Positions 1-11,756 of a stretch of 64,000 nt of DNA are shown here, in pieces. Positions within the stretch are counted from its first letter, which is position 1; each line of letters opens with the position of its first letter. The stretch spans positions 24,867,033 to 24,931,032 of the forward strand of contig CM049309.1 in assembly GCA_026874595.1 (NCBI GenBank), in the 5' to 3' direction. The position numbers and the translations under genes are program-made. The stretch comes from Sipunculus nudus (lineage: Eukaryota > Annelida > Sipuncula > Golfingiida > Sipunculidae). The notes below the pieces were generated by a model, which was given only the letters and a program-made list of their open reading frames with translations, was not told the DNA's origin and made no database searches.

Positions 1-839
1 GATGGACATACATGTGTCTGTGTTACTGTAGGAGTACAAGTCTGAGACAACCTTCATGTGTTGTTAATTAGGCAGGAATCTGGCCAAGGGAACTAGATCA
101 TATTGTCTCCAATAAGACAGGTCACAGAAGAAAGCAGGGCTACCAAAGTAACTCAGTGTTTGTGTGGTAACTGGATCCTTACAGCTCATGTGAAGTGACT
201 GAATGAGGGTGATGGGATCATATTTTGGACTCAAAAGTTAATTATATGAGGCTGTACATGACATACTTTCCCATTCATCCAAACCTCTGTCTCCTTTTGT
301 GTTATGGTGTTTTCTTTTTGAGGGGAGACCTTCAACAAAAGGAAGCTTAAGACAGTTGGGGGCACATCTGTTCCAGCTCTGGGCCCAGCTGGAATAGTTT
401 CAGGACTGTTACCTATATACAATTTCAGGGGACATCATTTCAGAATGGTTCCAATTTATAGTAGTACTTGCTTAAATCAGGCAGCATACACATTTTATAT
501 CACGGATTTTTTATTTTGTTCAAAATTAATAGAAAAACTTAGGACCGCAGCCCGACCAGTCAGCTTGTGTTATGTCATTACCTGAACACATTTTCTCTCA
601 GCACTGTGTTGAAAACAAACATGCCAAACATATACAAAACATTTAATTTGGAAAGCCTCGCCTGAATGAAGAGAATATTTATATCAGACAGATTAATAAC
701 AATAATGTCATACAGAGCAACAGCCAAAATGTCATTTATTAGCATCAGCCAAAATGTCATTTATTAACATCAATTTATGGATGCTGATAATGAGCGGGAC
801 TTAACTATCTCCAGTATGAATGAAAAAATAAAATCATTT
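1..839. other. No gene recognised
   Basis: AT-rich sequence with small open frames on the minus strand that match nothing I know. A 26-base tandem duplication (cagccaaaatgtcatttatt) lies near 720-772. Confidence 0.5.
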
Positions 840-2980
840 ATTCCTGACTAGTACTAGTCTGGTTAAGCCTTCCCAATGAAGATGGCTTAAACAGGCTAAA
901 ACTGGGTTTTAACCACTTTTTGACAGTTTTGCTAAAACTGCCAAATATTCAGTAAGAGCTGGTATAGTGCTTATTGAAATGCATTAGTTGTAAAAAAAAA
1001 AAAAACGAATATCATGTTGTTTTAATTTCAAAATTAAAAATCATTACACTGATTTAGAAAATAAATAAATAATACACTTAAATTTCTCAGTACAACACTG
1101 CAAGACACAGCAACAAATTCCTAACAAGGGCACCCAAAAACAGAGCATCCCATCGCACGGAGCATAATTAGAAAGGGTGTATTACAGTGTGAAAATGAGG
1201 GGGGCAGCTCTGTAGCCTTGACCTTTGAACACATGACTTCAAAATCAATAGGGTTCTTCATCCATTGATGGGTCAGCCATATGTGCAAGATGAAAGGTTT
1301 TGGTCAAACGGTTTGGCTTAAAATAGGTCAACAAACTTTTTCAAGAAGTGGGTCCTGTGCCCTTGACCCAGTGACCTTAAAATATATAAGGTTTTTCATT
1401 CATATGTGGGTGAGCCATATATGCAAGATTACAGGTTTTGGTCAAACGGTTTGGCTTGAAAATGATCCACAAGCCATTTCTGGACGGACAGACAGACACA
1501 CAAATGGAGGCGTTACTACATACCTTCGGCAACTTTGTTGTGAGGGAATAATAAATGCAATATTGATTGGGACTACACATTAGCAAAATTGTCAATATTG
1601 AGTTTTTCTCATTGACTAATAGCCCAGCTCCTTTGGTCCTCATAGAATTCTGTATACAGACACCAGCTTTGCTGCTTTCTGTATGCCAGGACTGTTATGA
1701 AGCTTAGCACAAGCCCAACCACTAAACACCCTCTCTTAGACTGCTGATGAAGTCACTAAAAAATAGAAGAGTCACCATTTAGTCAATGAAGCCATCAGAC
1801 AGGTCAGATGATGACGACCTTTTGATCTCAGACTGGTTATCAAATATCACCCTTTATGCTTACCGGTACTTTCAACCTGTTTTAGCCACTTGTGGTGGCT
1901 AAAACATTTGGTGGCTAAAACTGGCTAAAACCTGTCCAAGATAACATTGTTTTAACCATATTTTAAATGGTTAAAACAGCTGTAATGTAACAGCTGGGTG
2001 GCTAAACCATGCAACCCTGACTCAAACTCTAATGTTTGGCAGGGCAGGCCACACCACTCTCACAAATAGGAATTAGGAGTAAAACTCAGGAATCCTGGGA
2101 AATGCTTGGCTAAAACATATTTTACCAAACTGTTGCGTAAAACCTGTGAACCCCGGGCTGAAATATCCAAATAAATAAAATGAAAATTGAAAAGGCACCA
2201 AGGCTGGAAAAAGTTGTCCATGGAAAATTTTTTCTTTGGTCAAAGTGCAGCAACCTTGGAACTATTGACATACTTAGAAACTGGTTCTAGATGAGGATAT
2301 AGGCCACCCAACTTTCAGCATAATATGACTTCTCTTTTCACTCTTTCCAATAAAAATACCAGATTGATTACAAAAATTCCTTGTACTTTACTTCCAAGGT
2401 TACAGAAACAATGGAACATCAACAAATTTTAACACGTGTATAGTCTCAAATCATTTGAAACTCAAGTGTGATCAGACCAACTTTATGTTATGGTTAAACA
2501 CCAGGAGTTGTTCATTGTAAGGCCAAAAAATAAAAGGTATGACCGCCCACATCAATTTTAACCCCCCCCCCCAATCAAACATTTTTATTTTGGTTTTCAT
2601 CCCACTAGAAGATAAAATAATACAATTTAAATACAATTTTCTTTGTTATGTAGTGTTTTTACCTGTTTAGCAGAAAAAAAATTGTTATTCTCATGCTTTT
2701 CCCTGATCATATGACATTTTATATCGAAACATACAAAAATAGGTAAAAAATAAAATACCGCCCACCCGCACTGATTTCTGAAAAAAAGCGCCTGAGAGCC
2801 AAACCTTTTTATTTTTTTTGGCCTTATATAAAAATTTGAATGAAACACTGCGTGGAAGACCTTTGAAGGCCATGATTGTTTGACTGTATGTCACTTTTTG
2901 TGGCTAAAACCTGTTTAAATCAGGTTGGTTTTAACCATGATTTTAACTGCTAAGTGGCTAAAACTTTGCATCCCTGTCTT
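840..2980. repeat. Dispersed GGCTAAAAC / GTTTTAGCC repeats
   Basis: Short motifs ggctaaaac and ggttttaacc recur near 880-960, 1880-2010, 2105-2150 and 2895-2970, in both orientations. They end in similar pieces (ctaaaccatgcaaccctg, ctaaaactttgcatccctg). They look like remnants of one inverted-repeat family. No gene is seen between them. Confidence 0.5.
1215..1480. repeat. Two-unit interspersed repeat, about 138 bp apart
   Basis: The motif ggtcaaacggtttggctt occurs at 1302 and 1440, with similar flanks (gccttgacc... gtgagccatatrtgcaaga). Related ggtcaaacggtt motifs occur in the 31-33 kb array. Not coding; the overlapping open frames follow from the repeat. Confidence 0.7.
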
Positions 2981-3868
2981 TAAAGATAGTTAAATATTAT
3001 TGGTATATCAAAATGTATGCTCTTAATAAATATAATATTTATAAATATAAATGTAATTTATGTAATTCCATTTGACATCTACTGGGTGGGTAGCACATTT
3101 GTGTCATGTGTATGTATATGTAACATGCAATATATATAATGTGCAAACTAACACAGGCCTATACATGTAGGCATACACATAATATATAGTGTATGTGCGT
3201 GTGTGTGATTGAAAGCTGATACACAACAAACCAGTAGACCTAATTGGTCCTAGTGGAATTTTTAACAAACGCGCTGTCACATAAAATAATATAGTCATTC
3301 GGAAGAGTGGGTCCTCTGAATTTATATTCCTAAAATGTATCATTAAGAAAACCTCTCATATTTCATACCAGTGTAAGCAGACAGAACATTATATCATTAG
3401 GTTTGAACCACTGGTCCGAGGTCATAGTGGCTTGAACTAAAGGTGGCCCATGATTGTCTGTCCAGTAATCTGATCCTTGTGGTCCAGTTTGAAGTGGACT
3501 GACTTCAAGTTGTAAATAGCTGATCCCTCTAACAGGAACGGCAGTTCTTGACTGCCACAATCAAGAGTTTGAAATCTCACATATCGTAATTCTGCCAATT
3601 TGGCATCTCTGGCATGCATCCCATAATTCATTGCAACATATCACAGAAACAATCAGAAATATTAAAAAAAAGAATTATACATACAAAAAATAAACATATT
3701 AAGCATTCACATGGTGAATATCATGTCCATAGTTCAATTTTTTTTTTTAAATTTACCCCCAATGGACCATTTTCATGGAATTGCCTAGTTTTACCAATTT
3801 ACCAATTTTGCCAATCAATGTTTTTTGCACCTCCGAAAATGAACGCTTTTTCAAAGAATGAAGCAACC
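2981..3868. other. No gene recognised
   Basis: AT-rich. The minus strand 3363-3631 has two overlapping open frames of 64-65 codons with somewhat protein-like composition, but no family I recognise and no clear splice context. Confidence 0.4.
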
Positions 3869-3870
3869 TA

Positions 3871-5355
3871 GAGTAAGGGGGGTAATATGGGACACTTTTA
3901 TACCTTTACTTCTGGTAATTCAAAAATACATTGAAGACTTTTGTTACGTTATGAGTCTGATGCATGCAAAATGCCGGAACTTATAGTTTTACCCTATATG
4001 AACATAAAGTGATAATTTAAATGCAAAAATGCAAATTAACATTATTATATGCAAACATAATAATATATAAGTATAACATTTTAATATTTGCAATTTTTTT
4101 AGTTAACTGTTCAGTTATAAGAGTTGCATCCAAGCAACTTTAAATGCCCATATATATAGCAAATATGAGACATTATTACCCCGTCCCCGTGTACTATGAA
4201 CTTATAAACAGTCTTTCTGCTATAAAAATAACTTAAACTCCAGATATTATAAAAAATTAATCATCTTTGCTTGAGCGGCAATGTGTCATTGTTTATCCTT
4301 CAAAGAGCCCCTTATAATGATTGCCTTTTTCCATGGTACCGAGTGTCCGATATTACCCAGGTTCCTTTTTGGCCACCCCGGTAATATCTGACACTTAACA
4401 AATTACAGTTAATTTTAAAATCTTTGTTTTTAGTCAAGCAAAATGCTACATATGAAAAATAAACAGTCTGACTGTGATATAAACTGGTCAACAGGTCATG
4501 ACATCACTTCTGACTGTCAAAACTTGACCTAGTTTTGGGGTCACGTCGATCACGTGTGTCGTGTCTGAACTTTCCAGGACGGCTGAGACCAGTCATTGGT
4601 TCCTTCGAAGCCATGTTAAACCAATAAAAAATGACCTTTTATTTAATTTTTGGCTGTATTTAACGGAAGTTGTAAACAAAACAAATCATGGAGCCACTAT
4701 AGAACGCAGGCATCGCTTCTTTTGAGGAACATATAAATAAAATTGTCTCCTCTCATTCCCTATTTTAACTCCTACTTTACCCTGTAGATGTCCCTACACT
4801 TATCTCTTCTAACATAAACAACTACTAAGCATCAGAAGTCGCCTGAATCGGGAATCGAACCTACGATCTCTAGACTAGGAGCCCTACACGCTACTAAGTG
4901 AGCCGTGAAGACAAGATACCAGCAGGAGCAAGTTTTGTTCATTTATATTTGCGATTGAAGAGGCATCTATCGCGAAAATGGGAAACCATTTACTATTTTA
5001 ACAGGAAAATTAAGCTTTAGGTGGGGGCTCCGCCCCCGCACCCCCGTTCAGACAGGGAACCCAGGATCCCCGGACCCCTCCTCCTCTAATATAATAAACT
5101 CCAGGTGTGAGCAAAATTAAATATGGGAATTCTGAGGAAAATGATATGTATCGCCCTTTTCCAGGAAACAATTTATTATGCGACACCCGTTGTACCAGCG
5201 GCAAGTTGAAGCCCGGTTTCTATAGTTCTGCCCAAATCATAAACTTTAACTTGTCGCATGCTTTTGGTCAGGATTACCAAAAATTACCATTTCCAGAGGA
5301 ATTATAGGCAAGTGTCCGATATTACCCGGGTGTCCGATATTTGCCGGGTTTACTC
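3871..5355. mobile_element. Candidate TA-flanked DNA transposon with inverted ends
   Basis: The left end starts GAGTAAGGGGGGTAATAT and runs into GGGACACTT. The right end is the inverse, with GAGTAA as its outer six bases and the block tgtccgatatttgccggg. TA flanks both sides (3869-3870 and 5356-5357). The block (c)ggtaatatc(t)ggacac recurs inside in both orientations (near 4340, 4376 and 5310). No transposase is seen, so it would be non-autonomous. Confidence 0.5.
4843..4908 (-). repeat. tRNA-like segment (SINE head or tRNA pseudogene)
   Basis: On the minus strand CGGCTCACTTAGTAGCG resembles a tRNA D-arm/A box, GGTTCGATTCC is a B box, and a CTCCTA loop lies between, suggesting Arg(CCT) ancestry. 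The acceptor stem does not pair well. It lies inside the TA-flanked element. Confidence 0.5.
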
Positions 5356-5862
5356 TACTAAGTACTATACTAAAGTCTGTTCCAGTACCCCTGTCCACCT
5401 GTTTTTTCGCAATTATTTATTTGTGAACCAAAGAACGCCAAAACTGTTTGCCCTTGGGGAAGAAAGAGGAAAAAGCTTAATTAACTATCATTGAAATAAT
5501 AGCCTACCTTATGTAATTTTCCTTTAAACAATTTAAAACCATTTTATGAGGAACAAGTCTATTCTATAGCGACATCTTGCAACTAATCGGTTAAATGGGC
5601 ATATCAGGGGATAGTGATGACGTCATAATAGAAGTGACGTACTAAAGAGGCACCAACATTCACGGAACCAATAATCAAGAGCTGCCGACCCCTGTGTACA
5701 GCGAGACTTGTATTCTCCGCGTGCGGGCATTTCACTGTTACGTCACATTACTTTATATCCATATCCAAGGAGGATAAACAATGGCCGCATATTAGGGATG
5801 CCATGAAACACGGATATATTTGAGACATGTCAACAAGGCCGTAAAGTAAATAATATTTATAT

Positions 5863-6890
5863 CGTGAGTAGGGTGTCGAGTCATCTTGTTAACAAGCCAT
5901 TTCGTTAACATTATCGAGATGACCCATCGGAACGTAACAAAGTGTCTCGTATATATATATTTGAGATTTTTTATTATTTGAAGTAATAAACCTTGTGACA
6001 TATATATACATAAACAGAGCATTGGCCGGGCGACAGGTACGATGTTGCCACAGATGACACTTCTCACACTCTGCAGTCGTGTTGTCACTGGTCTTGAACA
6101 AGCAATGCACGGGTAATCTTGTTGCTGTAACTCCATGTTGCTTGCAGGAATGCAAGGGACTAATCGACTTGATCAATTTGCAGCATCCATTATATAAGCA
6201 ATGAGCTAATGTTTGGTCAGTGTTGAATGTTTGGTCTAATGTCTTTGAAACTTTTATATTAATTATATCAAAGGAGGAAAAGGATTTTTAATTATTTGAA
6301 GTAATAAACCTTGTGACATGTACATACATAAACAGAGCATTGCATAAACTACCCGAGTTATCAACAACTAATTAATACACTGACAAACAATTAATTTGAG
6401 TACTAAAGCAAACTCATTAATTAACTCAGCATACGAAATCACAACTTCAAAGAACTGTTATTTCAAGTGAACAATTACACAAGGAGAGGTCAGATAATAT
6501 ATAATATCTGCAAACATTGTAAGATTTATAAATTTGTTGGTGAGCATTCTGAAATAGGCTCGCATTTTATATACTCGATTAGCGGTGATCATTGTGCTGA
6601 TCAGCGATCAGCTGCAGTCATCAGAACGCTGGTCAGCGAAATAATACTCGCCCTAAAACCTGTCAGACAGGGTCGCATTCGTTATATGTAGTACGCATGG
6701 ATTTTTTCAGATGAGTTTATCCAAGTATATAATACATCATTGTGCCTATTTGCTTGTGCAAGGTGCTTTAAACGTTTAACCAAATGTCCTGATAATGTTA
6801 ACGAAATGTCTCATATAATCGATGCAAAATGTCTTTTGACTGATTAACGAAATGGATTGTTAACAAGATGTCTTGCAAGCCGTGAGTAGG
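5863..6890. mobile_element. Mutator-like (MULE) non-autonomous element with 10-bp target duplication
   Basis: The direct repeats CGTGAGTAGG at 5863-5872 and 6881-6890 flank 1008 bp. The ends are inverted copies sharing CATCTTGTTAACAA and CCATTTCGTTAA with a few mismatches (about 36 bp). A 10-bp duplication fits the 8-11 bp typical of Mutator elements. Inside is a direct repeat of about 49 bp (5975-6023 and 6293-6341) and a zinc-finger gene fragment. Confidence 0.68.
6025..6136 (-). pseudogene. PHD-like zinc-finger fragment inside the MULE-like element
   Basis: The minus strand starts MELQQQDYPCIACSRP in one frame and continues AECEKCHLWQHRTCRP in another, so one frameshift separates the halves. 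The C..C ... C..C..WQH..C pattern is PHD-like and, from memory, resembles fingers found in Mutator-type transposon proteins of molluscs. It is too short and broken to work. Confidence 0.5.
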
Positions 6891-7328
6891 TAAGGTACCA
6901 AAAATTATGCTTTTGCCTCTTTATGCCAACGGTGCAAATTTTGTTTGCCAAATTTGTCTTATTTAGAGATAATCGCGAAAAATCAGGTGGACAGGGGTGC
7001 AGGAACGGACTATATAGTATAGACTACGTACTATGCTTATGGTCACTGCCACTTCAGTCTTGATCGAGACTATATATAGCTATAGGATTCAGTACCTCAT
7101 GTCATGCAACATCTCCATACTCACAGAAGCTCTCATTCGAAGGACATCGATCAGGAAGAATCAATGGTATCTGATAGGCTGACATCAAAAAATGAAAAGA
7201 AGAATTGCAGTCAAATTCAAACGTACCGCCTCCGACTTCTGTTTTGACGGAAGTTCTTACGTGTACTATAAATAGTGGTGAACTACGTATATATTACCGT
7301 GGATATTCTGACGCGGGTCTCTCAAATT

Positions 7329-7416
7329 GAATACACAACCAAACAGATTATCACCTCATTAAGAAAAGGAAAATGAATACACAACCAAACAGACATCACC
7401 TCATTAAGAAAAGGAA
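7329..7416. repeat. 44-bp direct tandem duplication
   Basis: gaatacacaaccaaacaga followed by atcacctcattaagaaaagg occurs twice in a row with a two-base difference. Confidence 0.9.
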
Positions 7417-7551
7417 GTGGCCTTTTTTTCATTCTCATATTCATTTACTCGCCATTTTTCCTATATCTGTTTTAAAAAGCAATTTTAAGAAGTAACACTT
7501 TTTTACTGTATGTTTCTTTCTTTTAAAATACTATTATAATATATTAGCATA

Positions 7552-7700
7552 TAACAAAAGCCTAGGCCTATTATAGGCGTTGAACCCACATTGTGAGAAA
7601 ATGTGGGTTCACTTCATGTTCTAACTAATGAGGTATATTAGGAGCCTATTAGGCATTGAACCCACATTTTATAAAAACGTTAATGTGGGTTCCGTTGGTG
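7552..7700. repeat. Two successive hairpins with the same arm
   Basis: GAACCCACATT pairs with AATGTGGGTTC over a short loop near 7580-7611, and again near 7658-7691 with a longer loop. Each is preceded by a copy of a TAGG..CCTATTA.AGGC segment, so the whole unit is a direct duplication with conserved pairing arms. Confidence 0.85.
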
Positions 7701-8860
7701 TTTTAGATCCCCGAAGCTCATCCCTATATAATACAACTTTACCCATTTTTCAATTTATTTATAGAGTGTATAATTTACAATTAATAATCTCACTAAATTT
7801 AATAATCTTCAACTGATGGTTTACGGGCTTGAAAACTGTGAATAATAATCTATACATATTCTATTCTGATTGCTCTAAATTATCCCGGAAGCCACATAAA
7901 ATACGAAGGAATTATGTAAATACGTATTTCCTTAATACATGGCGTGATTAGTAAAAAAAAGTTTTTAAATAGATCTAACCATGTATTTTCGGTAAATTAT
8001 AACCCTTTTCCGTATTTACTTCCGCAGGATTTTCAGATGCATTGATCATATGTTTTTGTAAGTTATTGCCTTCTTTGCATGCAGTATTTAGGGTAATTTG
8101 GAACCTCAATAGAACCTCATGATACTTAAAATTTCAAGTTTCAAATCAAGTGAAAGAGCGTTTAATTTACATTAAAGTTTATAATGTATACACTTCCGTA
8201 ATTAGCAGGAGGTCCAAATCACTGTAAATAAGTGTGACTGAAACGTAAAATGTACTTGAAGCAATGGAAACTGTAAATGGTATATAATTGTACGTGTATT
8301 ATTTTATATTACTGTTCTTTGCATGGTCATTTTTTTATAAATTTATGATTGAAGTGGCATGTTCAGAATTTGAATCCTTGTCCCCTGCATGCCGAGTTTC
8401 ACAATACATGCGGATACCTTTCCTCTGTGTCACTTCGTATCAAAGTATAATATTTTGTTATCCTGTTGAAATAAATATCTCTTTAAACGAATGGGAACAA
8501 TTTATATCCATTATTTATATTCAATACATATGTCTATATAATTTCTAAATATTAAATAATTAACATCCCCGCCCGGCAAATTCTTTGAATCAGCTCGGCC
8601 AACCCTGCAAAATCTGGTTAATATTCTTACCACCATGCATGCCCCCGTGCATTAACATAAAATATTTCACTCTTGTCATTAAAAAATCAAAACCAGATCT
8701 TGTGATTCGCGTATATACATGTTTTATAATATTACATTTAATGCACGGTTGCAATGCTGTGTGTGTGATATTCGGTTTTGTTAAATATTTGAACATATAT
8801 ATGTATAATAAACAAAATAAAACAAGTGGCCCATGAAAAGGCATCAATGTATTCTACGAA
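7701..8860. other. No gene recognised
   Basis: AT-rich unique-looking sequence without a convincing coding region on either strand. Confidence 0.5.
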
Positions 8861-8865
8861 AATGT

Positions 8866-9110
8866 GATGGTAGGTGGCGCCACCAGTCCATTCAATGAAA
8901 AAGCTATCCAGGATAGTCTGACTGGCTGAAGATGTTTTTGCTTTGTCGAGCAGCTAAAGGTTGCTGCAGCCCTGCGCGCTCCAGGATGGATAAATGGGGA
9001 AAATTTCAGGCTGATACATCCATCCACTCGTGAAATATGTGCAATTTTCCCCCAAAACAGATTTTGGATGGCTGCTATATGAAAAATATTGTAGGTGGTG
9101 CCACAAGTCT
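8866..9110. repeat. Core-repeat fragment related to repeat family B
   Basis: Contains aggtggcgccaccag, then aaaagctatccaggat as in the 31-33 kb array, and a second degenerate palindrome (ggtggtgccac) near 9094. No ends are visible. Confidence 0.65.
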
Positions 9111-9229
9111 TGTGTGTGATTATAATATCAAATGTGTATGAACATGCACTTTGAGTTTGTAATTTAACAAAAAAGGTCACAGTATATCCAAAAACTTGAC
9201 TTTTTTTATCTGAAAACATTAAACATGCC

Positions 9230-9815
9230 CTGCCTACATATAACTGATGAAATTATGCGTTTTGAGTAAAGCAAGTATAACTGCCTTGCTTGCTGCAGCA
9301 CCATGCATATCACAGCACTCTATTAGGTGTAGCAGCGGTAATGTTCGATAACAAGAGGTAGAATTATGGAAGTGACAAGGTATCTATATGCGTTAAGAAT
9401 TGAAAACACTCACCAAATGAAGTTTTCTCCATGAGTTTAAGCTAATCATAAATCGTGTTTACATGAAAAATTGAGTTAACATATTATATTATTAACTTGT
9501 ACTGTATGATGCACGACATTTTTTTTCTAGTTACAAATTATTCTTTTCTGTGCACTTCATAATGAAATATATTTGTTTGAAGTTAGAGCGTTCTTTTGAG
9601 TTTCATTAGCAAGTAGGTGATTGCTCCTTAATGTGTGGCGAAGGAATTCCCTGCTGATGAATTCGTCCGTAGGCCTATAACTGCGTTCTTGTCAACTAAA
9701 AGCCTACAACAAGAAATTAGACGTGATATGTTTCTTTAGGTTGTCCAGTTTTGTTAGAGGTAAGGGATCGAATTTCTAAGACCGCCCCAGGCGGCAATGA
9801 AGCTAGGAACGCCGC
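9230..9815. other. No gene recognised
   Basis: No coding region or terminal repeat was identified. The stretch ends in an 18-G run (9820-9837). Confidence 0.5.
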
Positions 9816-9839
9816 TGATGGGGGGGGGGGGGGGGGGTA

Positions 9840-10046
9840 GCTGTGCTTTTATGGACATAAGTTGGGATATTGTTTGGCTTCATGTATGGCTTGTATTCTT
9901 CCTAATTTGTTATGTTCTGGTGTGATGTCCAAGAAATCTATTGTCTTTTTTTTATCTTCGGATGTGATTTTCAGTCCAAGTTGACTTGATATCTTGCAAA
10001 TTATCTTTTTCACTTGCTCACTTGTTTCCAGCGTCTCTGGGGTTTA
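9840..10046 (-). mobile_element. Penelope-like retroelement, later RT fragment
   Basis: The minus strand reads SEQVKKIICKISSQLGLKIT, then KKKTIDFLDIT and degenerate sequence matching the segment that follows the catalytic core in Penelope-like elements. The core itself (YRDDG region) is missing. The 1.7 kb between this and the fragment ending at 11757 is unrelated DNA, so the copy was deleted and/or interrupted. The fragment ends at an 18-G run (9820-9837). Confidence 0.65.
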
Positions 10047-11756
10047 AGTTGCATGCTGCTCGGCCGTCATCTCTGTACAGTTCTTCATCGATTCTATCGA
10101 TACTTCATAGTTCATATACTGTATTGTCTTCTTATTTGCGGTGGTTTCAAATTCGCGATATTCACGGTCGCTCTCTGACTGCGAAATTGAAACCACGCAG
10201 TTTTGAAAGCATATATACCAGGCCATGATCGTTAATTTCAGAAGCTGCCGTTATAATTATAGTTGGTGACAGTTGAGATTAATCTTCAGCTACGTGGTGA
10301 TGTCTATCGAGCCTGGTGCATATAATTTAAGTGATTCAGGGAGAAACAGCTAGGCCCTAAGGGTTTGCTTAGATGCAAAAACCGTGACCCATTAAAGGGA
10401 TGTGCTGACCCGGTTTGCGCGCCTGGCAGTGTTTCCTGCCACCCGGCACAAGACTGAAGACTGGAAAGTGTCATTGCCCGCCGGGCAGTAATATTTTAAA
10501 ATTACGTGTATGTGTGCCAAGGCAGGTGACATCCACTGCTGCTTAAAATGAATATTGAGTTGAAGGTACTCTTTCACATTGTGCCGTATTTAGTAAATGT
10601 TAATAAATAAAATTTGCCACTAAAGTAGTGAACGTAGCCGCTAGGGTAGCGCCACCTTGTAACTGTGTAAAGGACTGTCACTGCTGAAATCATGACGCGC
10701 CAAACGATGTTTGATTGGCTAGTGATGACGTGGATTTTCAATATATTTGAAAGGTTACAGTTCATTATGGGGCCAAATTGCCGTAGAACAGTGGAATGTG
10801 ATTTGTTTTGAATGAGCCTTGGCCCTGAACTAATTACAGCCAGCGGGGTCAATGCTCCCCGCACGTGCCGGCTCAGCCGTCCGTGACTGTTCGTACATGC
10901 GATATCTGGATAACTGCATTAAATGCGGCGGTATCCAGGACCCTGGATACCGCCGCATAAAAAGGTTCAGAGTAAACTGGCGAACTTCAAACCCTTGTCG
11001 GAAAAAAAAATCGTGTAAAATCAAATAATGCGTTTATGACAAGGAAACTTTAAGTAATCTAAGGGCGATATAGTACTTCAATTGAATGACCAAGAAATTC
11101 AGCTAAATATTATGTTTTACTATGATAACAAGACTCCCTTTTAAAACTTTGCAACCCTTGCGCTTGAAACTGTCTCAGAATCTGAAACAATGAACTGCGT
11201 GACCTTTGCTCGCTGAGCCGACACTGCCCGTTACCACTGGTTACACAGGCAGCTGCCGGCCAGCCGTGGCTGGGGAAAAACCCAGAGCAGACATCGTTCC
11301 CCGTGTATCACCGTTTATTAGGATAATACATATTCTTCTAATCAACATTTAAAGTGGACAAACACTGTCTAATTGATATGTTATATGCGTATTTGATAAG
11401 AATATCTTTATTTCTTAACGAATACGACAATTTCAGACGAAATATAAGAATTTAATTGTCATGTGGAATGTCTCCAGTTTCGTCAAATCATCTTCTAGGG
11501 CTCTCGCACAGCGTAGCGTAGTAAGAGAGGACGGGTGCTAGGGCTATATCTGGACAGAGAAATAGTAGACCTGGATAACAATGAAATCAGCGGTTTATGA
11601 AATAATTTTGTCATTACAGTTCATAGTTTAATATTTGAAAATAAAATATACTACTAGACTAATGATAGAACGCGAAAAAGGAACCACGTGAAACTTTTAA
11701 AAATACAGAAACCGCGAAAATTCAGCTCCGCCGATATAAAGGCAACCAAGTAATTA
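10047..11756. other. Unassigned DNA interrupting the Penelope-like copy
   Basis: Locally GC-richer (10400-11300) than the surroundings. Contains a perfect 16-bp hairpin at 10923-10958 and a short segment (about 10641-10678: agcgccacc ... ctgtgtaaaggact) that recurs at 16856-16890. No gene was recognised and I could not place terminal repeats. Confidence 0.4.
10923..10958. repeat. Perfect 16-bp hairpin
   Basis: ATGCGGCGGTATCCAG and its exact reverse complement are separated by four bases (gacc). It stands alone in otherwise unstructured sequence. Confidence 0.9.

Noticed and set aside
4843-4908. Functional tRNA gene
   Set aside because: The A- and B-box patterns are present, but the acceptor stem does not pair and it lies inside a candidate transposon.
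8854-9219. 121-codon minus-strand open frame
   Set aside because: It covers a family B core fragment and has no recognisable domain.
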